A program made the position numbers and the translations under genes. A stretch of DNA of 64,000 nucleotides. Source: an uncultured bacterium (GTDB lineage: Bacteria > Verrucomicrobiota > Lentisphaeria > Oligosphaerales > Oligosphaeraceae). Shown here piece by piece: positions 16,053-24,433 of the stretch (positions are counted from its first letter, which is position 1; every line of letters starts with the position of its first letter). The notes under the pieces were generated by a model. The model saw nothing but the letters and a program-made list of their open reading frames with translations. It had not been told where the DNA came from and did no database searches. The stretch is taken from positions 1-64,000 of the forward strand of contig CACYQT010000015.1 in the NCBI GenBank assembly GCA_902776645.1, read 5' to 3'.

Positions 16053-16196
16053 GGGACAAAAGGGGCGAAAGGGATGAAAGGGGCGAATGGGACGAATGGG
16101 ACGAATGGGACGAATGGGACGGATGGGACGGATGGGACGGATGGGACGGATGGGACGAAAGGGACAAAAGGGACGAAAGGGACAAATGGGACAAAT
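16053..16196 (+). repeat. 9-bp minisatellite array 3 (16 units)
   Basis: Sixteen tandem 9-bp units (GGGACAAAA, GGGACGAAT, GGGACGGAT and variants) fill 144 bases between the convergent ends of the beta-helix gene and the kinase gene. All G runs are on the plus strand. The Pro/Arg/Ile reading frame it makes on the minus strand is an artefact. Confidence 0.9.
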
Positions 16197-16257
16197 TCCA
16201 CTTCTTAAAAGCGTAAGGGGAGCAGCCATTGCCCATAAGTGCAGCAAGGCAACACGT

Positions 16258-16311
16258 AATCCCTCTCCGTCGCTTCGCGCCACCTCCCCCAGAGGGGGAG
16301 GCTTATTCCAT
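16258..16311. repeat. REP-like intergenic hairpin repeat
   Basis: The sequence around CCTCCCCCAGAGGGGGAGG forms a short GC-rich hairpin preceded by a CCCTCTCCGTCGCTTCGCG segment. The form resembles the interspersed palindromic elements common in gut bacterial genomes. It may act as a 3'-end structure for the convergent genes. Only one copy is seen in this window. Confidence 0.45.
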
Positions 16312-17937
16312 CCCAGGGACATAGAAGACCGTGAAATTCTTGATGACGGCGATGCCGGCATGGGCGGTCTGGTAGGTCATGGAGAAACGTGCGTTCTTGA
16401 GGAGCTCGATGTCCTGCGGCGTCAGCTTCATCGTGAACATGGCCTGTTCGTCTAGATAGATCGTGAAATTGTCGCCGTCTTTGATGATCCGGTTGGTGGT
16501 GATGAAGACATTGTTTTCGTCGCCGCCGACGATGGGGGCCGACGTTTGCGCTTTCCATCTCTCCTGGCCGTTGAGCATGATGCGTTGAAGATTCGCGTTG
16601 CCGTTTCGTTTCAACAGCTCGAACAGGACGCCTTTCTGCGGTGGCGTCGTGCTCCGTGCGGACGCCGCGATGTCCTCCGGCGTTGAAAGCGCGATGAAAA
16701 GGGAGCATTCGTCGAAGTCGCCGAAGCTTTCCCATGCGATTTCGAAATTGACGGGCAGCGACAGATCGGGCAGGGCGAGCGTGAGATGGTTGGTTGCGCC
16801 GTCCGCCGCGTCGTTGTTCCAGAAAATGCCTGCGAGACCGACCTTCTGGAGCGGCTGGGCGTTGGAGACGTCCACAAGCCAATCCGATTTTTGGCCAAAT
16901 TGGAACGGATCGTAGAATTTGGCGCTGGAGCCGCGTTTGAAGGCTTGTATCGTGGAGACGGCGGGAGCCGTCGAATCCGTTGTGTTCTGCGCGGAAGGCG
17001 TTGTCGACGGCGGCGCGGGCGGATTGGAGGGCGTTTTTTTCATCATGATCCAGCCAAAGGACAGAATGCCGCCGATGATGATTCCTATCAGAATGGTTTC
17101 GAAGATGTTGCGCCAATGGACGGTTTTCTGGCGGAAGCATTCATCGAACGCCTGGCGGAATTCATCGACGGTCTTGAAGCAGTCGCGCGGTTCGGGGGAG
17201 CATGCGCGTTCGAAGAAGCGGTTGAGGGCGCGCATGGTCGGATTGTCCATGAGATCTTCCGGAATTTCGGGGAAGCAGGCGGAGGCGTAGCCGGTCACGC
17301 AGCAATAGACGACCATGCCGAGCGAATAGAGGTCCCACAGTTTGCCGTCGACCTGTTCGCCTTTCAGCAACGACGGCGGGCAGAAGCCCTCCGTGCCTGC
17401 GAATGAAAGGGTTGGGCAATATTCCGTGACGAGCCCGAGGTCGCCGAATTTCGGTTTCCCGTTGACGAAGAAGATGTTGGCAGGCTTGATGTCGCGATGG
17501 ATGAGACCGTGCTTGTGGAGGATCTGGAGGCCGTCGAGGAGGCCGTGGATGCAGTCCTGCGTTTCGCGGAACGTGAGGCGGCGTTCATGGAGGCGGTTTT
17601 CAAGCGTGTCGGGCTTGTAATGGCCGCCGTTGCCGGTGTTCAGATTGTCGGCGGTCTCCATGAGATAGAAGAAATAGTCGTCGAGATCGCCGGCCTGCTG
17701 GACGTAGATCAAATTCAGTTCGAGGCCGATGGCGGCGCGGTATTTCTGGACGGCGCGGACTTCACGTTCCCACGCCGATGATTCAAGCTTCGTCTTGTCG
17801 ATGATCTTGAGGGCCCAGTTCTGTCCGAACGGCGCCTTCACAAGCCAAATTTCACCATACCCGCCATGGCCACAGCACTCGACGGGGGTGATCTGGGATT
17901 GTTCCAGCCATTTGGATATTTCTGGAGGTATCGACAT
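16303..17937 (-). CDS. Transmembrane Ser/Thr protein kinase
   Basis: The protein has 544 residues. The kinase domain (about 15-250) has the glycine loop GHGGYGE, ALKIIDK with the ATP lysine, HRDIKPANI (catalytic loop) and FGDLGL (metal site), with the Gly-Asp-Leu-Gly form of DFG. One membrane helix follows (about 278-297), then a Pro/Thr linker. The C-terminal 190 residues are a beta-rich, concanavalin-like domain that would lie outside the cytoplasm and may sense a ligand. It is the last gene of a five-gene minus-strand operon and starts 9 bp after the anti-sigma gene, so it probably signals to the sigma switch. Confidence 0.88.
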   Translation of the reverse strand: MSIPPEISKWLEQSQITPVECCGHGGYGEIWLVKAPFGQNWALKIIDKTKLESSAWEREVRAVQKYRAAIGLELNLIYVQQAGDLDDYFFYLMETADNLNTGNGGHYKPDTLENRLHERRLTFRETQDCIHGLLDGLQILHKHGLIHRDIKPANIFFVNGKPKFGDLGLVTEYCPTLSFAGTEGFCPPSLLKGEQVDGKLWDLYSLGMVVYCCVTGYASACFPEIPEDLMDNPTMRALNRFFERACSPEPRDCFKTVDEFRQAFDECFRQKTVHWRNIFETILIGIIIGGILSFGWIMMKKTPSNPPAPPSTTPSAQNTTDSTAPAVSTIQAFKRGSSAKFYDPFQFGQKSDWLVDVSNAQPLQKVGLAGIFWNNDAADGATNHLTLALPDLSLPVNFEIAWESFGDFDECSLFIALSTPEDIAASARSTTPPQKGVLFELLKRNGNANLQRIMLNGQERWKAQTSAPIVGGDENNVFITTNRIIKDGDNFTIYLDEQAMFTMKLTPQDIELLKNARFSMTYQTAHAGIAVIKNFTVFYVPGME

Positions 17938-17946
17938 GAAAGAGAA

Positions 17947-18171
17947 TTACTTCCGTAGAATCGACGTTTTGCTGATGGCGGTTTCGGCTTCCTGGAGCCG
18001 CGTCAAATCCTTTGCGATGGACAGCAGTTGCTGACGCTGCGTTTTGACGGCTTCCAACTTGGCGGCGCATTCGTCGCATTTCGCCAGATGGTGTTTGCAG
18101 ATGAGTTTCTGAACGAGCGACAGATTGTCGTCAAGAAGCCGTTGCAGATTGATTTCGCTGATATGTTTCAT
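17947..18171 (-). CDS. ZAS-type anti-sigma factor
   Basis: The protein has 74 residues. HHLAKCDEC (about residues 27-35) gives the HxxxCxxC zinc motif of ZAS anti-sigma factors. Helices lie on both sides and the C-terminal helix is charged. There is no membrane helix, so it should be cytosolic. The ATG at 18171 has AAGGAAG upstream; the longer frame to 18396 would run back into the sigma gene and is rejected. It starts 11 bp after the sigma gene stop and ends 9 bp before the kinase gene, the expected layout for a sigma / anti-sigma pair. Confidence 0.8.
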   Translation of the reverse strand: MKHISEINLQRLLDDNLSLVQKLICKHHLAKCDECAAKLEAVKTQRQQLLSIAKDLTRLQEAETAISKTSILRK

Positions 18172-18182
18172 GGTTGCTTCCT

Positions 18183-18761
18183 TTATGCGTCCTTCAGTGT
18201 CTTGACGAGTTCCGTCAGTTTTTCCATGACTTCGTTGCAGTCGTTGTAGATGGTCGCCAAAGATACTTTTTGGAATTTGGCGACATCCTCCGGCCGTTTG
18301 TTCTGGAGACGGCACATCATGAAAGACTGGAGCTTGCGCGGCTTGACGGTGCGTTTCAGTTCGGCAAGGGCTTGCGAATAGACGTGCGCCATCCATTCTT
18401 CGTCTTCGCGTTTCTGCTTCGCCTCGTCGTCGTTCTCATCGAAGGCGGTGTTCTCCTGGATCTCCTCGTTGTTGCTGTCCTGCTGGCGTTTACGAAGGAT
18501 CTGGAAGATGCAGTTCTTGATGATTTGGCGCAGATAGTCGCGGAAACGGCCTTTTTCGGGGGCGTATTCGAAATTGTCCTGCGCCTTGAAGAAGGAGACG
18601 AGAACGTCCTGTGTGAGCTGTTCCTGTTCATCCGGCGTGAGATGGTAGTCCGATCCGCGGAGCCAGATGAGCGCGCCGTACTTTTTGGCGAAAAGATTCC
18701 AGGCGGCGTTGTCGCCTTTCTTGATATCTGCCAATAGGTTGGGGTCTGTTACGAAAGCCAT
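18183..18761 (-). CDS. ECF-type RNA polymerase sigma factor
   Basis: The protein has 192 residues. Region 2 (about 18-90) has the helical pattern ending in FRDYLRQIIKNCIFQILRKR, the -10 recognition helices. An acidic linker (about 95-118) is followed by region 4 with RLQNKRPEDVAKFQKVSLAT, a helix-turn-helix for the -35 element. It redirects RNA polymerase to a stress or envelope regulon. It is co-transcribed with a ZAS anti-sigma factor and a Ser/Thr kinase downstream. Such sigma / kinase pairs are known in Planctomycetes and related phyla. Confidence 0.88.
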   Translation of the reverse strand: MAFVTDPNLLADIKKGDNAAWNLFAKKYGALIWLRGSDYHLTPDEQEQLTQDVLVSFFKAQDNFEYAPEKGRFRDYLRQIIKNCIFQILRKRQQDSNNEEIQENTAFDENDDEAKQKREDEEWMAHVYSQALAELKRTVKPRKLQSFMMCRLQNKRPEDVAKFQKVSLATIYNDCNEVMEKLTELVKTLKDA

Positions 18762-18787
18762 GTTGCATCCATGTTATTGATAGGGAG

Positions 18788-19744
18788 TTAGTTGGAGTTG
18801 GACATCAGGAAGTCGTAATCCTGTTTCCGATGGTATTTGACGGCGTATTCGCGGACGATGGTGAACCATGGCCGCGGAAGATCCGCGATGGAGTCCGTCA
18901 TGGTGAAGAAAGCCTCGTTGGCGGCTTCCAGCGCGTTTTCCGACTGATTTTCAGCCAAAACGAGACAGTAGGCGGCGGCGTCCATGAACGGCTTGGCATT
19001 CCAGTTGGACGCATTGGCGTCGTCGTCCGGAAAGGTTTCCCGCCGTGTCTTGATGATTTTGGAAAGTTCGTCCAGACAACGCTTTGCGTCTTGAATGCGC
19101 TCCGAATTGGCTTTCCCCTGCTGGAGGAAGCCGAGCATTTCGCGGGCGATCTGCTTGGAGATGGCGTTGCGGAGGCGGTTGCGGTTGACGGCGACGGCAG
19201 TCGGATCGGCGGTGGAGCCTTGCTCGTGGAATTGGCGGAGGATGTCGTGGTCGTTCAGTTTCGCGATGAAGACGGGGAGGCCTTCGACGGTCGTCTCCGA
19301 GATGGTTTTCGCCATGAAATCAGCCGGAAGGGAGTAGGCGAGCATCATGCCCATGACGCGGTCGTAGCGCGGCCGTCTGGCGGAATAGAGTCCCAATTGG
19401 TCGAGCACGGTGTCGCAGAGAAGCGTATTGACCTTTGTCTCGACAAGCTCCGCAAGCAGTTCGCGGGCATGTTTTTTCTGTTTTTCGTCCATGGAAGCGG
19501 CAATGCCGACGAGAAGCCGCGACTGGTCCGCCTGCGGGAAGAGCGCGGCGGAGAGGACGCATTTGTCCGGATACTGGCGGACTTGCGACATGAGAGCCGT
19601 TTTTTCCTCCGACGTCAATTGCTCCGACTGTCTGATAATACGACGAAGCGACTGTTCAGGCGTTTGCGGGGGGGCGTCCTGTGCAGTCACGACAAGGGAG
19701 AATAGGATGGCGATGAAGAGTCGCGGAAGCATGGCTTCATTCAA
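18788..19744 (-). CDS. Exported helical protein, unknown
   Basis: The protein has 318 residues with an N-terminal signal peptide (hydrophobic to about residue 21, Ala-Gln cleavage-like site). The remainder is helical, with no recognised domain. It overlaps the upstream gene by 4 bp (ATGA), showing translational coupling, and ends 26 bp before the sigma gene. It is therefore the second gene of the sigma / anti-sigma / kinase operon. It might supply the envelope signal or be the regulated output; neither is shown by sequence. A second ATG at 19732 is an alternative start. Confidence 0.7.
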   Translation of the reverse strand: MNEAMLPRLFIAILFSLVVTAQDAPPQTPEQSLRRIIRQSEQLTSEEKTALMSQVRQYPDKCVLSAALFPQADQSRLLVGIAASMDEKQKKHARELLAELVETKVNTLLCDTVLDQLGLYSARRPRYDRVMGMMLAYSLPADFMAKTISETTVEGLPVFIAKLNDHDILRQFHEQGSTADPTAVAVNRNRLRNAISKQIAREMLGFLQQGKANSERIQDAKRCLDELSKIIKTRRETFPDDDANASNWNAKPFMDAAAYCLVLAENQSENALEAANEAFFTMTDSIADLPRPWFTIVREYAVKYHRKQDYDFLMSNSN

Positions 19745-20652
19745 GGTGCGGATGATTTTGCATTGAGTTTTCGGATGATCTGCATGGCGGAGTCACGGGC
19801 GACGGCGTCAAGAACGTCGTTTTCATTCAGCGCGGAGGCTTCCGGGGCGCCTGTCCGGCTGTCTGACTTGCTGAAACTGAACGTGTTCTGCTTGTTGCCG
19901 TCCGTCATTGACATCTTGCCGGAGAGGTTGATGGCGGTTTTGACCAGTTGGCGTTTCTGCATGGGGAGGTCCATCGTCTGCGACTTGTTTTCAAACGTGT
20001 CGATGACGACGGAAATCCGGATGCCGTCGCCGGCGGCGTCCTGTGTCCGGATGACGGCGGCGACGCCTGCTTCGGAGAGATGTTTCTGAAGGGCCGTGCA
20101 GAAGGTCTGCAGCGGTTTGTCCGCCGCAGGCGGGATGAGCAGCATGAGCGGCTTGTCCAGCGGCCGCGTGACTTTCTCCACGAGCCCCAGCTGGTTCATT
20201 AGACCGGGCAGTTTGTCCAGAAGTTGCTCCAACGTGCTGATTTTCGCGGAAAGCGGAAGGGTGGCGCGGGTCAGGACGAAATCCGGCAATGATATTTTTT
20301 CCATGGAGACGTTGAAATGGCTGCCCCAGCGGGTGATGCGGGTGAAGATCAGCGAAGACGGCGCGGCCTGGATGAGCTTGTTGCGCATGTTGTTGTCATT
20401 ACGAAGGTTGGCCCCTGTCGGTACTAGGCCGATCGTGTTCGTCAACTCCAGAAAGCCCTGCCTGGACATGACGGTCGCGGAGGCGGAGGCCATGTTTTCG
20501 ATGGCCGTCCAGATTGTGTTGACATCCTCCGCGGAGAGGTTTGTCGTGCGGTTGTCCGGCTGGAAGACCATGCAGCCTAGCGCGTTCTGGGCGGTTGCGG
20601 TTCCAAGACAGGTTAAACAAGACAGTAGAAAGATGTTCAATGCTTTTTTCAT
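19741..20652 (-). CDS. Exported protein, first gene of sigma operon
   Basis: The protein has 303 residues. The start at 20652 gives a good signal peptide (MKKALNIFLLSCLTC...ATAQ, about 22 residues); the longer frame has no such signal. The mature part has alternating strands and helices (a Leu-Leu-Ile-Pro strand near 165, an Ile-Ser-Val-Val-Ile strand near 210), which could be a two-lobed periplasmic domain, but I recognise no family. It overlaps the next gene by 4 bp. It probably carries the operon promoter upstream, near the inverted repeat at 20664-20723. Confidence 0.7.
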   Translation of the reverse strand: MKKALNIFLLSCLTCLGTATAQNALGCMVFQPDNRTTNLSAEDVNTIWTAIENMASASATVMSRQGFLELTNTIGLVPTGANLRNDNNMRNKLIQAAPSSLIFTRITRWGSHFNVSMEKISLPDFVLTRATLPLSAKISTLEQLLDKLPGLMNQLGLVEKVTRPLDKPLMLLIPPAADKPLQTFCTALQKHLSEAGVAAVIRTQDAAGDGIRISVVIDTFENKSQTMDLPMQKRQLVKTAINLSGKMSMTDGNKQNTFSFSKSDSRTGAPEASALNENDVLDAVARDSAMQIIRKLNAKSSAP

Positions 20653-20663
20653 TATTATGGTGT

Positions 20664-20723
20664 CCTTGCCTCGACGGCGTTGTGGTTTGCAATATCGCTT
20701 GCACTGAACTAGTAGAGGCAAGG
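20664..20723. promoter_or_regulatory. Inverted repeat upstream of the sigma operon
   Basis: CCTTGCCTC at 20664-20672 and GAGGCAAGG at 20715-20723 form a 9-bp inverted repeat in the divergent gap between the sigma operon and the phosphoesterase gene. It could be an operator or an RNA stem in the operon leader. TATAAT-like sequence at 20848-20858 is a possible -10 for the plus-strand gene. Confidence 0.4.
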
Positions 20724-20887
20724 TAGGTGGATTTTCTAATTTATCGCGGAAAATAACGTTTTTTCAGGCAACTTTTTGCGGTCGGGCCGGTCAAAAACGT
20801 GTTTGAAGGAAAAGGCCGCGCATGGCGCACGGCGGATTCCTTTTCCCTATAATATAATGGAATAGGCGTTCAATCCAAAGGAACGGC

Positions 20888-22024
20888 ATGATATTTATCG
20901 TCAGCATATTGCTTTTCAACTTCTACACGTGGTGGCGGCTGCGCTGCGCGTTCCTCAAGGGGATGGCCCCATGGTATTCGGTCGCGTTGTTCGCCGTCGT
21001 CTTTTTTCTGGCGTTGATGCCTGCGACATGCAGGCTGGTTTTCGGGCGGCAGGCCACGGGCTGGCTGGCGGATTCGTGCACGGTGGTCATGTGGACGTGG
21101 TGCGCATGGTACTTCTGGTTCGCCGCGGCGTTCGCTGTCATGGATTTGTGGAATCTGGGCATGAAACTGTGCGGGAGGCCGTGGGGCATCCATCCTTTCT
21201 GGGAGGGCGTCGCGGGAATCGCCATCGTGATTGTGGCGAGCGTCTGGGGGCTTGTGGAAGCAAGCCATATCCGCTATAGGGAGGTGGAAATCCAATCGGA
21301 AAAGATTCCGCAAAGCGCTGACGGATACAGGATTGCGTTGGTGACGGACATCCATCTGAGCCCCTGCCTGCGACGAAGCATCGCGGAGAAGGCGGTCGAC
21401 CTAATCAAAACATCCAAGCCTGATCTTCTGCTGAACGCGGGCGATTTTCTGGACGGCGCGGGGCGGCGTGAGCAGTCGATGGCACAGTTGTTCAAAGGGC
21501 TTGCCCCTCAGGGGAGCTTTTCCATCATTGGCAACCACGAAGTGTATTTCGGCGTGAAGGAAAGCGAGGCGCTGCATGAATTGGGCGGATTCCGCGTCCT
21601 GCGCGAAAGCGGGGAGGAAATCGGCGACTGGCTCTATGTCCATGGCGTGGATGATGATGCGCTTGGCAATCGGTATTCCATGTCGCCGAAAAAACAGGGG
21701 GCTGTCTCATATGAGACGACAGAGGTTGCGGAGAAATGCTCGAAGCGTTTTTCGATTCTGCTGAAGCATCGTCCGGAGGCGGACGATGTGGCGCGGAAAC
21801 AGTTCGATTTGATGATGGCGGGGCACAGCCATGGCGGGCAGCTGTTTCCGTTCACGCTGTTGGTGAAGATCAAATATCCTTTGGGGACAGGGCTTTATGA
21901 ATTTCAAGAAGGCTTGAAAATGTACACGTCTCCTGGAACGGGCACATGGGGGCCGCCGTTCAGAGTGTTCGCACGACCGGAAGTCACGTTGTTCAAGCTA
22001 AAGAGCTTAAAGCCAAAAGCTTAA
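20888..22024 (+). CDS. Membrane-anchored metallophosphoesterase
   Basis: The protein has 378 residues. About four membrane helices lie in residues 1-125, followed by a calcineurin-type phosphoesterase domain. Its motifs are in order: TDIHLSP (DxH), AGDFLDG (GDx), IGNHEVY (GNHE) and AGHSHGGQ (GHxH), all metal ligands present. Family relatives (YkuE/YaeI type) act on phospholipid-linked substrates such as UDP-diacylglucosamine, so lipid or envelope turnover is likely. AAAGGAACGGC precedes the ATG. It is divergent from the sigma operon and convergent with pgi. Confidence 0.85.
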   Translation: MIFIVSILLFNFYTWWRLRCAFLKGMAPWYSVALFAVVFFLALMPATCRLVFGRQATGWLADSCTVVMWTWCAWYFWFAAAFAVMDLWNLGMKLCGRPWGIHPFWEGVAGIAIVIVASVWGLVEASHIRYREVEIQSEKIPQSADGYRIALVTDIHLSPCLRRSIAEKAVDLIKTSKPDLLLNAGDFLDGAGRREQSMAQLFKGLAPQGSFSIIGNHEVYFGVKESEALHELGGFRVLRESGEEIGDWLYVHGVDDDALGNRYSMSPKKQGAVSYETTEVAEKCSKRFSILLKHRPEADDVARKQFDLMMAGHSHGGQLFPFTLLVKIKYPLGTGLYEFQEGLKMYTSPGTGTWGPPFRVFARPEVTLFKLKSLKPKA

Positions 22025-22056
22025 AGCTGAAAGCAAAGGCGGAACGCAAAACGCAT

Positions 22057-22090
22057 GAGGCGCGGAAGAATGAAAATTCTTCCGCGCCTC
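22057..22090. terminator. Perfect hairpin between convergent genes
   Basis: GAGGCGCGGAAGAAT (22057-22071) and ATTCTTCCGCGCCTC (22076-22090) pair perfectly over a GAAA tetraloop. It lies between the convergent phosphoesterase and pgi genes and probably terminates both, although the flanking U tracts are weak. A run of ATTATGA / ATTGTGA repeats follows at 22096-22126. Confidence 0.7.
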
Positions 22091-22131
22091 GTTCAATTAT
22101 GAATTATGAATTGTGAATTATGAATTGACAA

Positions 22132-23751
22132 TCACATGCGTTCCATAAGCCGCGTGATGATGGCGTTGGTGGAAGGATCATGCGCGAGTTTGGAAGGATC
22201 GTGGGCGGAGAAGTCCTTTATGACTTTCTTCGCGAGGACTTTGCCCAGCTGGACGCCCCACTGGTCGAAGGAGAAGACATTCCAGATGACGCCTTGGACG
22301 AAAATCTTCTGTTCGTAGAGGGCCATGAGGATGCCGAGCATGCGGGGCGTCAGTTCGTCGGCGATCAGCGTGTTGGTCGGACGGTTGCCCTGGAAGACCA
22401 TGTGCGGCTTGAAGGCGGGATTCTTGGTGGCGCCTTCTTCGAAGATGCCGCCGAAGGCGAGGGCTTCCGTCTGGGCGACGAAATTGGCGAGGAGCTTCTG
22501 ATGGTGGTCGCCCGTGGGCGTCTGCGATCTGCAGAAACCGATGAAATCGGCGGGAATCAGCTTCGTGCCCTGATGGAGCAGCTGGTAGAAGCTGTGCTGC
22601 CCGTTCGTTCCGGGCTCGCCCCAGATGATCGGGCCGGTCTGCCATCTGACTTCGTTGTTGTCCTTCGTGATGTATTTGCCGTTGCTTTCCATATCGACTT
22701 GCTGGAGGTGGGCGGAGAAGCGGTGCATGGATTGGTCATACGGGAGGATGGCGTAGGTCTGGGCGCCGAAGAAGTTGTTGTACCAGATGCCGAGGAGGGC
22801 CATGATGACAGGCATGTTCTTGTTGAACGGCGTCTTGCGGAAATGTTCGTCCATGGCGTGGAAGCCTTCGAGCATCTTCGTGAAGTTTTCGGTGCCGATC
22901 TGGATCATGATGGGCAGGCCGATGGCGGAGTCGAGGGAGTAGCGGCCGCCGACCCAGTTCCAGAAACCGAACATGTTGGCGGTGTCGATGCCGAAGGCGG
23001 AGACTTCATCCGCGGCCGTGGAGACGGCGACGAAATGCTTCGCGATGGCGGCCATGTCGTTGTTGAAAGCGCGGAGGATCCATTCCTTCGCGGTGTTGGC
23101 GTTCGTCATGGTCTCCATCGTCGTGAACGTCTTGGAGGCGATGATGAAAAGCGTCTCTTCCGGATTGAGCTCCGTGATGGTGTCGATCATGTGGAAGCCG
23201 TCGATGTTGGAGACGAAATAGACGTGCAAGCCTTTCTGCGCGAAGGGCTTCAGGGCTTCGCAGGCCATCTTGGGGCCGAGATCGGATCCGCCGATGCCGA
23301 CGTTGATGACGTTCTTGATGGGCTTGCCCGTATAGCCTTTCCATTCGCCGGAGCGGACTTTGTTGGCGAAAACGGCCATCTTGTCGAGTACGTCATGGAC
23401 GTCTTTGATGACGTCCTGCCCGTCGACGACGAGCTGCGTATCCTTCGGGGCGCGGAGGGCGGTATGGAGGACGGCGCGGTCTTCCGTCTGGTTGATGTGG
23501 ACGCCGTTGAACATGTCTTCGATGGCGTTCTTCAGGCCGGCCTCTTCGGCCAGTTGCAGGAGCAGGGCGACCGTCTTGTCCGTGATGCGGTTCTTGGAGT
23601 AGTCGAGATACAGATTGTTCTCGAATTCAATGACATAGCGTTGTGCTCGCTGCGGATCCTTCGCGAAGAGGTCTTTCAGCTGGGCGTCTTTGATTTCGTC
23701 GTAATGGGCCTGCAGGGCTTTCCATGCGGCAAATTGTGTGATGTCTTTCAT
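22132..23751 (-). CDS. pgi: Glucose-6-phosphate isomerase
   Basis: The protein has 539 residues, the usual length. It interconverts glucose-6-phosphate and fructose-6-phosphate in the cytosol. Diagnostic segments are [10 protein letters not shown] (sugar-phosphate loop), [22 protein letters not shown], and [18 protein letters not shown] carrying the catalytic Glu and His. A Lys in the C-terminal helix (Gln-Leu-Gly-Lys) completes the site. It stands alone on its strand. Confidence 0.97.
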   Translation of the reverse strand: MKDITQFAAWKALQAHYDEIKDAQLKDLFAKDPQRAQRYVIEFENNLYLDYSKNRITDKTVALLLQLAEEAGLKNAIEDMFNGVHINQTEDRAVLHTALRAPKDTQLVVDGQDVIKDVHDVLDKMAVFANKVRSGEWKGYTGKPIKNVINVGIGGSDLGPKMACEALKPFAQKGLHVYFVSNIDGFHMIDTITELNPEETLFIIASKTFTTMETMTNANTAKEWILRAFNNDMAAIAKHFVAVSTAADEVSAFGIDTANMFGFWNWVGGRYSLDSAIGLPIMIQIGTENFTKMLEGFHAMDEHFRKTPFNKNMPVIMALLGIWYNNFFGAQTYAILPYDQSMHRFSAHLQQVDMESNGKYITKDNNEVRWQTGPIIWGEPGTNGQHSFYQLLHQGTKLIPADFIGFCRSQTPTGDHHQKLLANFVAQTEALAFGGIFEEGATKNPAFKPHMVFQGNRPTNTLIADELTPRMLGILMALYEQKIFVQGVIWNVFSFDQWGVQLGKVLAKKVIKDFSAHDPSKLAHDPSTNAIITRLMERM

Positions 23752-23830
23752 GCTTTTCTCTTTCCTATTGTGAAATGGTTGAATGCCCGAGGCGGGCGAT
23801 ATGGAACATCTTCTGAATCAAGTCCATCCG

Positions 23831-24322
23831 TCAGGTCTGGTTGCCTTTTTCGCGGAGGGAGGTCTCATGGATGGAGCGGAGCTGCCAATGGACGGCGTCC
23901 TTCTTCGTCCAGAGGAAGCTGGCGGTCCATTTCCCTCTGGAGAAGGATAGCGTCGTGGAATTCTCCGTGATGGCGACGATGCAACTTAGATGGACGACGA
24001 TGTTGCCGTTCTTGAGTTTTTTGACCTTGTGGATGACGCAGTTCATGCCGGCGCGGCCCTGGATGGCTTCAAGACTTTGAATATAAGCCTCTTTGGAAGG
24101 ATAGCCGCGGCCGAATGTCACGCCGTTCGCGAAGGAGAATTCGAATTTTTCAAGATCCATGAGCTCGGCGGCGGCGTTCCATTGGCCTTTGTCGAGATAG
24201 CGGAAGAATTCCTCCGTGGTCGCTTTCACGGCGCCTTCATGGGTGAAGGCCATGTATTTGCATCCGGCGAGCAGCAGCAGGCATGCGCATGCGGCGACGA
24301 CCAGGCGATATGTTTTCGGCAT
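23831..24322 (-). CDS. Small lipoprotein, NTF2/SnoaL-like
   Basis: The protein has 163 residues. The lipobox LLLAGC (Cys about 21) follows a hydrophobic signal, so it should be lipid-anchored. The body has an N-terminal helix with an Ala-Thr-Glu-Glu-Phe-Phe-Arg-Tyr pattern and four strands, the layout of NTF2/SnoaL-like domains that bind small ligands or act as envelope adaptors. No catalytic residues can be named. The ATG has AGGAGAT upstream. Its neighbours on the same strand (pgi and a DUF2851 gene) look unrelated. Confidence 0.7.
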   Translation of the reverse strand: MPKTYRLVVAACACLLLLAGCKYMAFTHEGAVKATTEEFFRYLDKGQWNAAAELMDLEKFEFSFANGVTFGRGYPSKEAYIQSLEAIQGRAGMNCVIHKVKKLKNGNIVVHLSCIVAITENSTTLSFSRGKWTASFLWTKKDAVHWQLRSIHETSLREKGNQT

Positions 24323-24433
24323 AAGTTCATCTCCTGTGTTTCAACACCATTTCCCGTTCCTTAAAAAACAATATATTAAGATAATGCCGAAAACCGAAAT
24401 TGGCAAGCCATGCAGAATGTATCCAACTGAAAA

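Noticed and set aside
12262-16196. Possible CRISPR arrays
   Set aside because: Units are 9 bp and directly adjacent, with no spacers and no cas genes in the window.
15945-16361. Minus-strand Arg-Pro-Ile repeat frames over array 3
   Set aside because: The 9-bp array creates periodic open frames. They overlap the 3' end of the beta-helix gene and have no start signal.
22180-23970. 596-residue plus-strand frame opposite pgi
   Set aside because: It is a GC-rich antisense shadow of pgi with no recognisable domain.
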